Shown one piece after another: positions 22,017-30,673 of a stretch of 64,000 nt of DNA. The translations under genes were made by a program, and so were the position numbers. This DNA comes from Vibrio ostreae (GTDB lineage Bacteria; Pseudomonadota; Gammaproteobacteria; Enterobacterales; Vibrionaceae), in the NCBI RefSeq assembly GCF_019226825.1, contig NZ_CP076643.1, positions 310,001-374,000 on the forward strand, read 5' to 3'. Numbering within the stretch: the first letter of the stretch is position 1; every line of letters begins with the position of its first letter. Under the pieces are notes generated by a model. It had not been told where the DNA came from. It made no database searches and saw only the letters and a list, made by a program, of their open reading frames with translations.

Positions 22017-22048
22017 AGTGGTTATATTGTTAAGTGGTTATATTGTTA
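22017..22048. repeat. Two tandem 16-bp repeats upstream of ligC
   Basis: The unit AGTGGTTATATTGTTA occurs twice in direct succession, 39 nt upstream of the ligC start. On the minus strand each copy contains TATAAC, which could act as a duplicated -10-like element or operator. Confidence 0.6.
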
Positions 22049-22094
22049 AGTTGCGATTTTTTTGAGAGGTGCTCTTTTTGCAACAATACTTTCG

Positions 22095-22589
22095 CTAACT
22101 GGCGTGGTTGAGATCCAGGTGAGCCGTTCTGATATCTAAAGATTTAAATATCTCCAGTAGTCTGGTGTGCTGCGTGCTGCGAATCACAAGGTGGTCATGA
22201 TGGATATCAATCTCACCGTCTATAAAGGCCGCTTGTTGGCTCTCGACCTCTTGTTGTAAACGGGCCTTATCGACGCTGCCGCTGCGCAGATCGGCGACCA
22301 TCTGCCCCGGTTTGAGCTGAGGTACAAGCTCTTCCAGCCAGGGGGTGAGGTCACGCTCAGCATCACTGAGTAGGATCAGATGCGCGCTGTTAATGGCATC
22401 CGCCACTGAAAAACAGCCTTGCACCCCGCTGCTGATAAAGCGCTCCAGCTGCGTTTTACAGCTGTCATCATGTAAGGTGTTCGGGTCAAAAGCAGTAATG
22501 ACACGCTCGGCCTGGTTAACCCCGAGTCTGAGCATGTTCTGCGCGGTAAGTCCGAAACCAATCAGCGCCAGTCGCGAAATTTTTGCCAT
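22095..22589 (-). CDS. Stand-alone NAD-binding domain protein of unknown function
   Basis: A 164-residue protein consisting only of a Rossmann-like N-terminal domain, with ALIGFGLTAQNMLRLG as nucleotide-binding loop. It resembles the NAD domain of 3-hydroxyisobutyrate/6-phosphogluconate dehydrogenases (ADLRSGSVDKARLQ near residue 105) but lacks their all-helical catalytic domain. The start is the ATG at 22589, six bases after AAGGA. It lies between the LysR gene and ligC on the same strand, so it probably belongs to the regulon. It could be a decayed dehydrogenase or a small accessory protein. I do not recognise a named family. Confidence 0.6.
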   Translation of the reverse strand: MAKISRLALIGFGLTAQNMLRLGVNQAERVITAFDPNTLHDDSCKTQLERFISSGVQGCFSVADAINSAHLILLSDAERDLTPWLEELVPQLKPGQMVADLRSGSVDKARLQQEVESQQAAFIDGEIDIHHDHLVIRSTQHTRLLEIFKSLDIRTAHLDLNHAS

Positions 22590-22700
22590 GCACATTCCTT
22601 AAACGTTCAGGTAGCAAATATGTTGATGGAGTGTATTGAAGTTGTTTTATTGATGGCTAACTTAGCAAACGGAATGGTATCGGGATAATTGAAATTTAGT

Positions 22701-22729
22701 ATTGGCTATTCAAATTTTGAATAGCCAAT
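22701..22729. promoter_or_regulatory. Perfect 29-bp palindrome, candidate LysR operator
   Basis: ATTGGCTATTCAAA and its exact reverse complement are separated by one base. The centre ATTCAAATTTTGAAT contains T-N11-A, the LysR-type box. It lies between the LysR stop and the next gene of the minus arm. A related half-site (GAAATAGCCAAA, near 24039-24050) is found in the LysR/ligJ gap. It could alternatively be a weak terminator, but no T run follows. Confidence 0.55.
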
Positions 22730-22752
22730 TTTGGATGGCCTATATCATTTTC

Positions 22753-23970
22753 TTATAGGTTGATCAGTGAAAGACCAATGCGGCGTATAGTTTCAACAAA
22801 AGCTTCCTGCGTCGTGGTGCCGCGCCAACTTTTACGCACTGTGATGCCGATCGCACGCTTTTGTTGTTCGGTGTCGTAATCGATCATTTCAAATGCGCCT
22901 TCGCTCAACTCTCTGTGCACCTGGTGTTTGGGCAGCATGGTCAGTTTGTCACTGCCCACCACGATTTCACGCACCAGCATCTGTGAGCTGGCTTCAACAA
23001 TCTGTTGTGGCAGTGGGTGATCTTTACTGAGAAACAGCTGCTCGAACATGTGGCGTCCGGGAGTGTTCTTACGTGAAATAACCCAGCCATAGTGACATAA
23101 ATCGTCCAGAGTCACTTTTGCCATTTTCCCCAGCGGATGACCTTGGCGGGCCAGGATGACGTTAGAGGTAAAAAACAGTGTTTCCTGATGCACATCGTAG
23201 GAAGGCACCGGAAAGCGCAGTGCGCCGACAATCACGTCCAGCTCGCCACGCCGTAAGTGTTCGAGTAAATCCTCATATAACCCATCGAGGACGCTGACAT
23301 TAAAATCCGGACAGTTCTGAGTAAACTCATTGATTGCACTAGGTAAAATACAGGTTCTTGCCAGTGGAAGGCTACCAATGATGATACTGCCGGCGCTGAC
23401 ATTATTCTTGGCATCGATTTCGGCAATGCCCTGATTGATTTCATTGAAGGCCAGTTTTACCGCCCGGCTCAGGGCCTGGGCCGCTTTGGTTGGGCTGACT
23501 CCCAGGCTGGTTTTTTCAAACAAAACGGTGCCCAGATACTCTTCGAGATCTTTACACGCTCTATATAGAGAGGACTGGGATACACCAATATTACGTCCGG
23601 CCGCGGAGTAATTTTGCGCTTCGGATACGGCGACTAAAGCGCGCAGCTGTGTGGTGGTCAGAGCAAATAAACTTGGTGTGGCGGCAGCGCCGGCGGATTT
23701 ATCCAGGCGGTAACTTTTCTTGATCGCCTGGGTCAGCATCTCCAGGGCCCGTTCGATCCGGAAGCTGAATAGTTCCCCTTCCGCAGTCAGGTTCATCCCG
23801 TCAGTCTTGCGTTCAAACAGCGAAGTTTTGAGCGACTTCTCAATTTTGGCTATAGCCTGAGTGATGGCTGGCTGGGATAAAAAAATGCTTTCCGATGCTT
23901 TGCTGATACTGCCGTTTTTGACCACGGCCACAAATGCGACCAAGTGGCGCAGGTTGGGTATCTTTTCCAT
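22753..23970 (-). CDS. LysR-type regulator with two tandem HTH domains
   Basis: A 405-residue transcription regulator, about 100 residues longer than usual LysR proteins. It contains two separate LysR-type winged helix-turn-helix domains: residues about 6-65 (LRHLVAFVAVVKNGSISKAS, then LSQPAITQAI) and about 105-165 (QLRALVAVSEAQNYSAAGRN, then VSQSSLYRAC). Each is followed by a linker helix. The effector domain begins near 194 (SAGSIIIGSLPLARTCILP). It is transcribed divergently from ligJ and in line with the minus arm, so it most likely controls both. The inducer is unknown, perhaps a pathway intermediate. Confidence 0.88.
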   Translation of the reverse strand: MEKIPNLRHLVAFVAVVKNGSISKASESIFLSQPAITQAIAKIEKSLKTSLFERKTDGMNLTAEGELFSFRIERALEMLTQAIKKSYRLDKSAGAAATPSLFALTTTQLRALVAVSEAQNYSAAGRNIGVSQSSLYRACKDLEEYLGTVLFEKTSLGVSPTKAAQALSRAVKLAFNEINQGIAEIDAKNNVSAGSIIIGSLPLARTCILPSAINEFTQNCPDFNVSVLDGLYEDLLEHLRRGELDVIVGALRFPVPSYDVHQETLFFTSNVILARQGHPLGKMAKVTLDDLCHYGWVISRKNTPGRHMFEQLFLSKDHPLPQQIVEASSQMLVREIVVGSDKLTMLPKHQVHRELSEGAFEMIDYDTEQQKRAIGITVRKSWRGTTTQEAFVETIRRIGLSLINL

Positions 23971-24126
23971 TTTATGCGTAATCTTTCTATCTCGTTTTTT
24001 ACCACTATATCAAAAACCAATACCGTTAGTGTAAATTGAAATAGCCAAAACGTAACGCAAATGTAAATACTGTGATCCACGCATTGAGTAAGTCCAATTG
24101 CTTAGTGACAAGGGAGCAGACTAAGT
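23971..24126. promoter_or_regulatory. Divergent promoter region between the LysR gene and ligJ
   Basis: This 156-nt gap must contain promoters for the plus-arm catabolic operon and for the regulator. It holds the half-site GAAATAGCCAAA (24039-24050), which resembles one arm of the palindrome at 22701-22729. No clear sigma-70 pair stands out. Confidence 0.4.
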
Positions 24127-25152
24127 ATGATTATTGATTGTCATGGCCATTACACGACAACGCCGCCACAAGTCGGTGATTATCGTGAATCACAAAAAGC
24201 CGCATTAAAACAAGACCCAGCCTATCGTGGCGAGAAAGGGACGATCCACATCAGCGATGATGAAATCCGCGAAAGCATTGATAATAACCAGTTGCGTCTG
24301 CAACAAGAGCGCGGAACCGACCTGACGATTTTTTCCCCGCGTGCCAGCTGGATGGGACACCATATTGGCAACGAGTACACCAGCCGTTACTGGACCGAGC
24401 ATCAGAATGACCTGATTCGCCGCGTGTGTGACCTGTATCCGAATAACTTTGCGCCGGTAGCCCAGCTACCCCAATCACCGGGGATTACGCCGAGCAAATC
24501 CATTCCTGAACTGGTGCGTTGTGTCGAAGAGATGGGTTTTATCGGCTGTAACCTCAACCCGGATACCACAGGTGGCTTCTGGCAGGACGCTTCGCTGGGC
24601 GATCGCAGTTTTTACCCTCTTTACGAAAAACTGGTCGAGCTGGATGTTCCGGCGATGATCCATGTCAGTGCCGCATGTAACCACTGTTTCCATACCACCA
24701 GCTCTCACTATCTGGGGGCTGATACCACAGCGTTCAGTCAGTTGCTGATGTCTGATGTGTTTAAAGATTTTCCTGAGCTGAAGATCATCATTCCGCATGG
24801 CGGCGGTGCCGTGCCTTATCACTGGGGACGTTTCCGTGGTATCGCTCAGGATATGGGCTTGCCACCGCTGGAAGAGTCAGTCCTCAACAACATCTATTTC
24901 GATACCTGTGTTTACCACCAGAAAGGTATCGACCTGCTGCTTGATCTGCTGCCGGCCAAAAACATCTTGTTTGCATCGGAAATGATCGGCGCAGTAAGAG
25001 GCATCGACCCGGAAACCGGCCACTATTTCGATGACACCAAACGCTATATCGATGCCAACACCAAGCTGTCGGAGCAGGAAAAATCGATGATTTTTGAAGG
25101 CAATGCCCGTCGGGTATTCAGCCGTCTTGATGGCATTCTTAACCAGGCTTAA
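24127..25152 (+). CDS. ligJ: 4-oxalomesaconate hydratase
   Basis: A 341-residue amidohydrolase-superfamily enzyme, the same length as known LigJ. It begins with the metal site [11 protein letters not shown] and has [17 protein letters not shown] and [18 protein letters not shown], typical of this subgroup. LigJ hydrates the isomerised oxalomesaconate to 4-carboxy-4-hydroxy-2-oxoadipate in the protocatechuate 4,5-cleavage and gallate pathways. It is the first gene of the plus arm, with GGGAG upstream of the ATG. Confidence 0.92.
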   Translation: MIIDCHGHYTTTPPQVGDYRESQKAALKQDPAYRGEKGTIHISDDEIRESIDNNQLRLQQERGTDLTIFSPRASWMGHHIGNEYTSRYWTEHQNDLIRRVCDLYPNNFAPVAQLPQSPGITPSKSIPELVRCVEEMGFIGCNLNPDTTGGFWQDASLGDRSFYPLYEKLVELDVPAMIHVSAACNHCFHTTSSHYLGADTTAFSQLLMSDVFKDFPELKIIIPHGGGAVPYHWGRFRGIAQDMGLPPLEESVLNNIYFDTCVYHQKGIDLLLDLLPAKNILFASEMIGAVRGIDPETGHYFDDTKRYIDANTKLSEQEKSMIFEGNARRVFSRLDGILNQA

Positions 25153-25166
25153 TTCAGGAGAGTAAA

Positions 25167-25844
25167 ATGAGTAACCACGTAGTAGTACAGAACATTGAAC
25201 GCGTCGCTCCTGACATTGTGCAAGGTCTGGCGCAGTGTGGTGTGGCCACCGTGCATGAGGCGCAGGGCCGTAAAGGTTTGCTGGCGGATTATATGCGTCC
25301 TATTTACAGCGATGTGGCGGTAGCGGGCTCTGCCCTGACCATTTCGGGTGCGGCTGGTGACAACTGGATGATGCATGTCGCGATGGAACAGGCTCAGGCT
25401 GGCGATATTCTGGTGTTTGCGCCAACCTCGCCGTCAAATCACGGCTTTTTTGGTGACCTGCTTGCGACATCTGCCCAGTCGCGCGGTGTGGTCGGATTAA
25501 TTATTGATGGTGGCGTACGTGATGTGCGCACGCTGAAAGAGATGAATTTCCCGGTCTGGTCTAAGCATATTTTTGCTCAGGGCACCATCAAGTCCACCCT
25601 GGGTTCCGTCAATGTACCAGTGGTTTGTGCTGATGAAGTGGTCAACCCGGGCGATGTGATTGTTGCCGATGATGATGGCGTGTGTGTGGTGCGCCGCGAA
25701 GAGGCGGAGTGGGTGCTTAATGAAGCTCGTGCCCGTGAAGCGCGCGAAGAAGCTAAACGGGTGCGCCTCGCCAATGGTGAACTGGGCCTGGACATCTATG
25801 AGATGCGTGAGCGTCTGGAACAAGAAGGCCTGAAATATGTCTGA
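25167..25844 (+). CDS. ligK: 4-carboxy-4-hydroxy-2-oxoadipate aldolase
   Basis: A 225-residue RraA-like class II aldolase. It has [14 protein letters not shown] at the N-terminus and [22 protein letters not shown] with the metal-binding and substrate Arg/Asp residues. It splits CHA into pyruvate and oxaloacetate, the last step of the pathway. The C-terminal helix is charged ([17 protein letters not shown]). It overlaps the next gene by 8 nt. Specificity over plain RraA is supported by its place between ligJ and ligU. Confidence 0.92.
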   Translation: MSNHVVVQNIERVAPDIVQGLAQCGVATVHEAQGRKGLLADYMRPIYSDVAVAGSALTISGAAGDNWMMHVAMEQAQAGDILVFAPTSPSNHGFFGDLLATSAQSRGVVGLIIDGGVRDVRTLKEMNFPVWSKHIFAQGTIKSTLGSVNVPVVCADEVVNPGDVIVADDDGVCVVRREEAEWVLNEARAREAREEAKRVRLANGELGLDIYEMRERLEQEGLKYV

Positions 25845-26901
25845 GCAGCCTTTCTCAGCACCATGCATGTGGATGCGTGGCGGCACATCGAAAGGGGGCT
25901 ACTTCCTGGCATCGGATCTGCCGGCCGATCCAACCGAGCGTGATGCGTTTCTGCTGGAGGTGATGGGCTCTCCGGATGTGAAACAGGTTGATGGAATGGG
26001 CGGGGCCAGCCCGCTGACTTCGAAAGTGGCGGTAGTGAAACCGTCTGAGCGTCTCGGTGTGGATGTCGATTATCTGTTTTTGCAGGTGTTTGTTGATCAG
26101 CCTTTGGTCGCCGATAAACAGAACTGCGGCAACATTCTCGCCGGTGTCGGTCCCTTTGCGATTGAGCATGGGTTGGTTGATGCCGATGAATTGGTGACCG
26201 AAGTCACTGTGTTTATGGAAAACACCGGTCAAATCGCAATTTGTCGTGTGCCGACACCACAAGGTCAGGTAACTTACCGTGGGGTGTCCTGTATAGATGG
26301 TGTGCCAGGTACGGCCAGCGCGATTGAAATTGAGTTTCAGGACACGGCAGGTTCCAGCAGCGGGGCCTTGCTGCCAACCGGGAACGAGGTGGATGAAATC
26401 AACGGGCTTCATGTCACTTTGATTGATAACGGCATGCCGGTGGTGGTGATTGCAGCAGACGAACTTGGATTGTCAGGCTCAGAAAGCCCGCAAGATCTGG
26501 AAAACAATCAGGAACTGCGGCTGCAACTCGAGCAACTGCGTCTGAAAGCCGGACCGATGATGAATTTGGGAGATGTCACTGAACTCTCGGTGCCGAAATT
26601 GAGTATTGTCAGCGCACCACAACAGGGCACGATCAATACCCGCACTTTCATTCCTCATCGCTGCCATGATGCCATTGGTGTGCTGGGGGCGGTGAGTGTG
26701 GCGACAGCCTGTCTGTTGCCACACTCACCGGCTAGCCAGGTGGCCCGATTGGAGAAAGCGCAGCGTATGACCCTCAGCGTTGAGCACCCAACCGGTGAAT
26801 TAAGTGTTGTGGTCAGTTTAGACCAACAGGATAACGTAAAAAGCGCTGCGATTTTGCGTACGGCACGCAAGCTGTTCGACGGCGTAGTATTTGGTCGCTA
26901 A
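25837..26901 (+). CDS. ligU: 4-oxalomesaconate isomerase/tautomerase (PrpF family, LigU/GalD-like)
   Basis: A 354-residue PrpF-type protein of the diaminopimelate epimerase fold. Signature parts are [15 protein letters not shown] near the N-terminus and [21 protein letters not shown]. Enzymes of this type in the same gene context (GalD, LigU) convert oxalomesaconate to the tautomer or isomer used by LigJ. Here it lies directly between ligK and ligI, completing the route from pyrone hydrolysis to hydration. Exact chemistry (keto-enol versus allylic shift) cannot be told from the sequence. Confidence 0.85.
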   Translation: MSEQPFSAPCMWMRGGTSKGGYFLASDLPADPTERDAFLLEVMGSPDVKQVDGMGGASPLTSKVAVVKPSERLGVDVDYLFLQVFVDQPLVADKQNCGNILAGVGPFAIEHGLVDADELVTEVTVFMENTGQIAICRVPTPQGQVTYRGVSCIDGVPGTASAIEIEFQDTAGSSSGALLPTGNEVDEINGLHVTLIDNGMPVVVIAADELGLSGSESPQDLENNQELRLQLEQLRLKAGPMMNLGDVTELSVPKLSIVSAPQQGTINTRTFIPHRCHDAIGVLGAVSVATACLLPHSPASQVARLEKAQRMTLSVEHPTGELSVVVSLDQQDNVKSAAILRTARKLFDGVVFGR

Positions 26902-26954
26902 GACGACCGAAACGTGAAACATAACTAGAAGATTACAATAACAAGGACGATAAG

Positions 26955-27824
26955 ATGGATAAAGATTACTTACCTTTTCATCCCGACCCGAGCAAGCCTA
27001 CTTACGTCGCACCCGCTGGTGCGGTGGATGCCCACTGCCACGTTTTTGGTCCGGCAGAGCAGTTTCCTTACTCGCCCAAGCGTAAATATACCCCGTGTGA
27101 TGCGTCGAAACATCAGCTGTTCGCACTGCGTGACCACCTCGGCTTTGCCCGTAATGTGATAGTGCAGGCGTCGTGTCATGGCACGGATAACGCAGCGTTG
27201 CTGGATGCCCTGCAAACCGCGGGTGACTTAGCACGTGGCGTGGCGGTAGTCTCACCGGACATTAGCGAGCAAGAGCTGCAGCAGATGCACGATCTGGGCG
27301 TGCGAGGTGTGCGTTTTAACTTCGTAAAACGTCTGGTCGATGCGACACCAAAAGAAGTGTTCCTCAATATCGCGCACAAGATTCGTCCTTTGGGCTGGCA
27401 TATTGTGGTCTATTTCGAAGCGCAGGATTTTGACGATATCGCCCCGTTCCTGCTCGAACTCGATACCCAGATCGTTATCGATCATATGGGCCGTCCCGAC
27501 GTTGCTCTCGGCGTCGACCATCCTGACTTCCAAAAATTTGCCCAGTTACTGGCTGATAATCCACAAATCTGGACCAAGGTCAGCTGTCCGGAGCGCCTGA
27601 CTCAGACTGCACCGGATTACAGCGACGTGGTGCCGTTTGCCAAACATCTGGTGGAACGTTTTCCTAATCAGGTGCTATGGGGCACTGACTGGCCGCATCC
27701 GAATATGAAATCGCATGTGCCTGATGACGGTCACCTGGTTGATGTGATTCCCCTTATCGCGCCGACAGCGGAGTTGCAACAGACACTGTTGGTCGATAAT
27801 CCGATGAAACTGTACTGGCAATAA
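26955..27824 (+). CDS. ligI: 2-pyrone-4,6-dicarboxylate lactonase
   Basis: A 289-residue amidohydrolase that opens the pyrone ring to oxalomesaconate. It starts with the HxH region VDAHCHVFGPAEQFPYSPKR and ends with the catalytic Asp in WGTDWPHPNMKSH; both are LigI hallmarks. There is no metal-bridging lysine, in keeping with metal-independent LigI. It lies 54 nt after ligU and 13 nt before ligA. Confidence 0.94.
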   Translation: MDKDYLPFHPDPSKPTYVAPAGAVDAHCHVFGPAEQFPYSPKRKYTPCDASKHQLFALRDHLGFARNVIVQASCHGTDNAALLDALQTAGDLARGVAVVSPDISEQELQQMHDLGVRGVRFNFVKRLVDATPKEVFLNIAHKIRPLGWHIVVYFEAQDFDDIAPFLLELDTQIVIDHMGRPDVALGVDHPDFQKFAQLLADNPQIWTKVSCPERLTQTAPDYSDVVPFAKHLVERFPNQVLWGTDWPHPNMKSHVPDDGHLVDVIPLIAPTAELQQTLLVDNPMKLYWQ

Positions 27825-27837
27825 AGGAGAAGCAAGG

Positions 27838-28191
27838 ATGGCTTACGCAAAAAATGAAGTGCCTATTTTGGGTACCACGTTTTTCGACGGCAACATGGCA
27901 CGCAAAGGTTATGGCCTGAACAAAATGTGTTTCTCCCTCAACGATTCCTCAGCGCGCGACGCGTTTTTTGCTGATGAGATGGCTTATTGCGATCGTTTTA
28001 ACCTGAGCGAAGAGCAGAAGCAGGCGGTACGCGATCGCGATGTGCTGCGCATGATTGAGCTGGGCGGCAACATCTATTATCTGGCGAAATTTGCCGGCGC
28101 ACTGGGGATGAACATGCAGGATATCGGTGCATTGCAAACCGGCATGTCACTGGAAGCGTTTAAACAGAAACTGGTCGATGCAGGGAGATAA
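27838..28191 (+). CDS. ligA: Protocatechuate 4,5-dioxygenase alpha subunit
   Basis: A 117-residue helical small subunit of the extradiol dioxygenase, with the LigA-type GYGLNKMCFSLNDSSARDAF segment and a C-terminal QDIGALQTGMS helix. It covers the active site of LigB. The well-known LigA of sphingomonads is slightly longer (about 139). AAAGGAG precedes the ATG; ligB starts 4 nt after the stop. Confidence 0.94.
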   Translation: MAYAKNEVPILGTTFFDGNMARKGYGLNKMCFSLNDSSARDAFFADEMAYCDRFNLSEEQKQAVRDRDVLRMIELGGNIYYLAKFAGALGMNMQDIGALQTGMSLEAFKQKLVDAGR

Positions 28192-28195
28192 GCAG

Positions 28196-29029
28196 ATGGC
28201 ACAAATTTTAGGCGGCATTACCACGTCACACATTCCGGCGATTGGTAAAGCGATTGATCAGGGTCTGGAGCAGACCCCGTACTGGAAACCATTCTTTGAT
28301 GCTTACCCACCGGTGCGTGAATGGCTGAGCGAAAAGCAACCGGATGTGGCGATTATTTTCTACAACGACCATGGCCTGGAATTTTTTATTGACCGTAAAC
28401 CGACGTTTGCGATTGGTGTGGCAGAAGAGTACCACAATGCCGATGAAGGCTGGGGTATAAAACCGATTCCGACCATTCAGGGCGAATCTGAGCTGGCGTG
28501 GCACATTTGTAATGAGCTGGTAGACAACGAATTTGACATCACGATTTGCCAGGAAATGAAAGTCGACCACGGCCTGACCATTCCGATGCAGCTGATGTGG
28601 CCGGGCTTTAAATACGATCATATCAAAGTGATCCCGGTGTGTATCAATATCGAACAGCATCCGATGCCATCACCAAAACGTTGTTATGACCTGGGCAAAG
28701 CGATCGGTGATGCAGTACGAAGTTTTGATCAGGATCTCAAGGTGGTTGTGCTGGGCACCGGTGGTCTGTCCCATCAGCTGGATGGCGAACGCGCCGGATT
28801 CATCAATAAAGAGTTTGATCTCTACTGTATGGATAAAATTGTCAGCGAACCGCAAGCGTTAACCAAACTGTCTGTGCGCGATTTGGTTGAACAGGCTGGC
28901 TCTCAGGGACCGGAACTCAGTATGTGGCTCGGCATGCGCGGTGTACTGAATCCGCAACTGACGGTGCTGCACAGTAACTACCACGTGCCGATCTCTAATA
29001 CCGGTGCCGGATTACTCCTACTTGAATAA
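28196..29029 (+). CDS. ligB: Protocatechuate 4,5-dioxygenase beta subunit
   Basis: A 277-residue catalytic subunit of the class III extradiol dioxygenase. Iron ligands are expected in GGITTSHIPAIGK near the N-terminus and the YNDHGLEFF segment; GTGGLSHQLDGERAGFIN is the conserved C-terminal region. It cleaves protocatechuate between C4 and C5. The start is the ATG at 28196 behind AGGGAG; the open frame extends upstream to 28127 inside ligA but that is not the gene start. Confidence 0.95.
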   Translation: MAQILGGITTSHIPAIGKAIDQGLEQTPYWKPFFDAYPPVREWLSEKQPDVAIIFYNDHGLEFFIDRKPTFAIGVAEEYHNADEGWGIKPIPTIQGESELAWHICNELVDNEFDITICQEMKVDHGLTIPMQLMWPGFKYDHIKVIPVCINIEQHPMPSPKRCYDLGKAIGDAVRSFDQDLKVVVLGTGGLSHQLDGERAGFINKEFDLYCMDKIVSEPQALTKLSVRDLVEQAGSQGPELSMWLGMRGVLNPQLTVLHSNYHVPISNTGAGLLLLE

Positions 29030-29071
29030 TTTCCCCTACGACGTGAAATAACATAATAACAGGACCAGAAC

Positions 29072-30079
29072 ATGAAACAGACTTACCTCAAACGCCTGGC
29101 TGTGGGCATGATGATGATGAGTTCATCGCTGGCGATGGCGGCCGATTATCCGAGTAAAAACATCCAGGGCATCATTCAGTGGGGTGCGGGCGGTGCCACT
29201 GACAGCATCATGCGTTCCGTCACACCGGGGGCGGAAAAGCAACTGGGTACCGATATCATCCTCACCAACCGCAGCGGCGGTGCGGGTGCGATTGCGACCA
29301 AATACGTTAATGCCCGCGGTGCTGACGGTTACACTCTGCTGATGGGGGCGGAGCCGACCCAGATGGCTAAGGTTATGGGGCTGGGCAAACTCGATTACAG
29401 CGACATGGTGCCAATTTCGGTGCTGGCGCAGGGGATTTCAATCATCGTGGCGCGCAATGACGCCCCATACGATAACCTGCACGAGTTTATCGAATATGCG
29501 AAAGCCCATCCGAAAGAGATCAAACTGGGTTCAACCGGACCGGGGGGGTTACCTTCAGTTTTGCTGGCGATTCTGAAAAGCGCTGAACCGTTTGAAGTGA
29601 CTGAGATCCCGTATAACGGTGACGGTCCGGGTATGACCGCCATTCTGGGTAACGCGATTGATGTGATGCCGACCGCATACGGCCCGGCCAAAGAGTATCT
29701 TCGCGCCGGTCAGATGAAAGTGATTGGTCTGATGGACAAAGAGCCGAATGCACACTTCCCGGATGTTAAACCGGTAACGGATTACTATCCGCAACTGGCC
29801 TCACAGCTGCCGTATAACTCCTTCTTTGGTATTTTCGTCAAAAAAGGTACACCGGATGATGTGGTGAGCAAATTGTCCGCGGCATTTAACCATTCCGCCA
29901 GCAGCGATGAGTTCAAAAACCTGATGGAGCAGCGCGGTTTTAACTATCTTGGTCTGTCTGGCAAGGAAGCGGGTGACTATGTCGAGCGTTTTCGCTCGGT
30001 AGCATCCTGGATTGCTTACGATTCCGGCATTGCCAAATTCTCTCCGGAAAAATTTAACATCAAAAAAGTCAGTCAATAA
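29072..30079 (+). CDS. tctC: Tripartite tricarboxylate-type (TTT) solute-binding protein
   Basis: A 335-residue periplasmic binding protein of the TctC/Bug family with a signal peptide ending SLAMA. Features are PSKNIQGIIQWGAGGATDSIMR, the NRSGGAGAIATKYV loop and STGPGGLPSVL. Its position straight after ligB suggests a substrate such as protocatechuate or a related carboxylic acid rather than citrate; that is inference. It contains a G7 run (29542-29548) in frame. A strong hairpin follows the stop. Confidence 0.85.
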   Translation: MKQTYLKRLAVGMMMMSSSLAMAADYPSKNIQGIIQWGAGGATDSIMRSVTPGAEKQLGTDIILTNRSGGAGAIATKYVNARGADGYTLLMGAEPTQMAKVMGLGKLDYSDMVPISVLAQGISIIVARNDAPYDNLHEFIEYAKAHPKEIKLGSTGPGGLPSVLLAILKSAEPFEVTEIPYNGDGPGMTAILGNAIDVMPTAYGPAKEYLRAGQMKVIGLMDKEPNAHFPDVKPVTDYYPQLASQLPYNSFFGIFVKKGTPDDVVSKLSAAFNHSASSDEFKNLMEQRGFNYLGLSGKEAGDYVERFRSVASWIAYDSGIAKFSPEKFNIKKVSQ

Positions 30080-30087
30080 TGAGGTAG

Positions 30088-30120
30088 CGAATACAGGCAT
30101 GCGCGGCGTGCCTGTATTCG
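30088..30120. promoter_or_regulatory. Strong intercistronic hairpin tctC-tctB
   Basis: Perfect 12-bp stem CGAATACAGGCA / TGCCTGTATTCG with a nine-base centre that can pair further. No T run follows. It may protect the tctC message and set its level above tctB/tctA. Confidence 0.7.
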
Positions 30121-30156
30121 TGCACCCATAATAATATGTGAGTGAGGAGATTGACC

Positions 30157-30672
30157 ATGGAGGTTAAATCCAGAAAACCGGGAGAATTGGTATTCAGTGT
30201 ACTGATGGTATTGCTGAGTGCCGGCTTGTTGTATCAGGCATTTTTCATTTCCGACTCCCATGCGTTGAGTTCACCTGGCGCGTTTCCGATGAGTGCAGCG
30301 GCGATCATGCTGGTGTTCTCATTGATTACCGTGAAGGACACACTGAAAAAAGCACCGGTGAAATCGGCGCTGCGCGCTTTTCTGCAGCAGATTGTGCCGA
30401 CCAATGTGGTGATCATGCTGGTACTGATTGGCCTGTTTGCTTTTTGTCTGGAAAGCATCGGCTTTGTGATTACCACGTTTGTTTTTCTGACCGTTACCCT
30501 GCTGCTGTTGCATCAGCGTAACCTGGTTAAAGCGGTCACCATTGCGCTGCTGGCACTGGTGGTGATTTATATTATTTTCCGTCTGGTGTTTTTGGTTATC
30601 CTGCCAGAAGGGGTGATTCCAGAAGGTGATGTGCTGTCTTATCTCTCTTCATTATTTAGCGGAGGCGCCTGA
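30157..30672 (+). CDS. tctB: TTT transporter small permease (TctB family)
   Basis: A 171-residue protein with four hydrophobic segments, of the TctB family. The start is the ATG at 30157 behind GAGGAGA; a GTG at 30142 is also in frame. It lies between the binding protein and large permease genes, two bases before tctA. Confidence 0.8.
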   Translation: MEVKSRKPGELVFSVLMVLLSAGLLYQAFFISDSHALSSPGAFPMSAAAIMLVFSLITVKDTLKKAPVKSALRAFLQQIVPTNVVIMLVLIGLFAFCLESIGFVITTFVFLTVTLLLLHQRNLVKAVTIALLALVVIYIIFRLVFLVILPEGVIPEGDVLSYLSSLFSGGA

Positions 30673-30673
30673 G

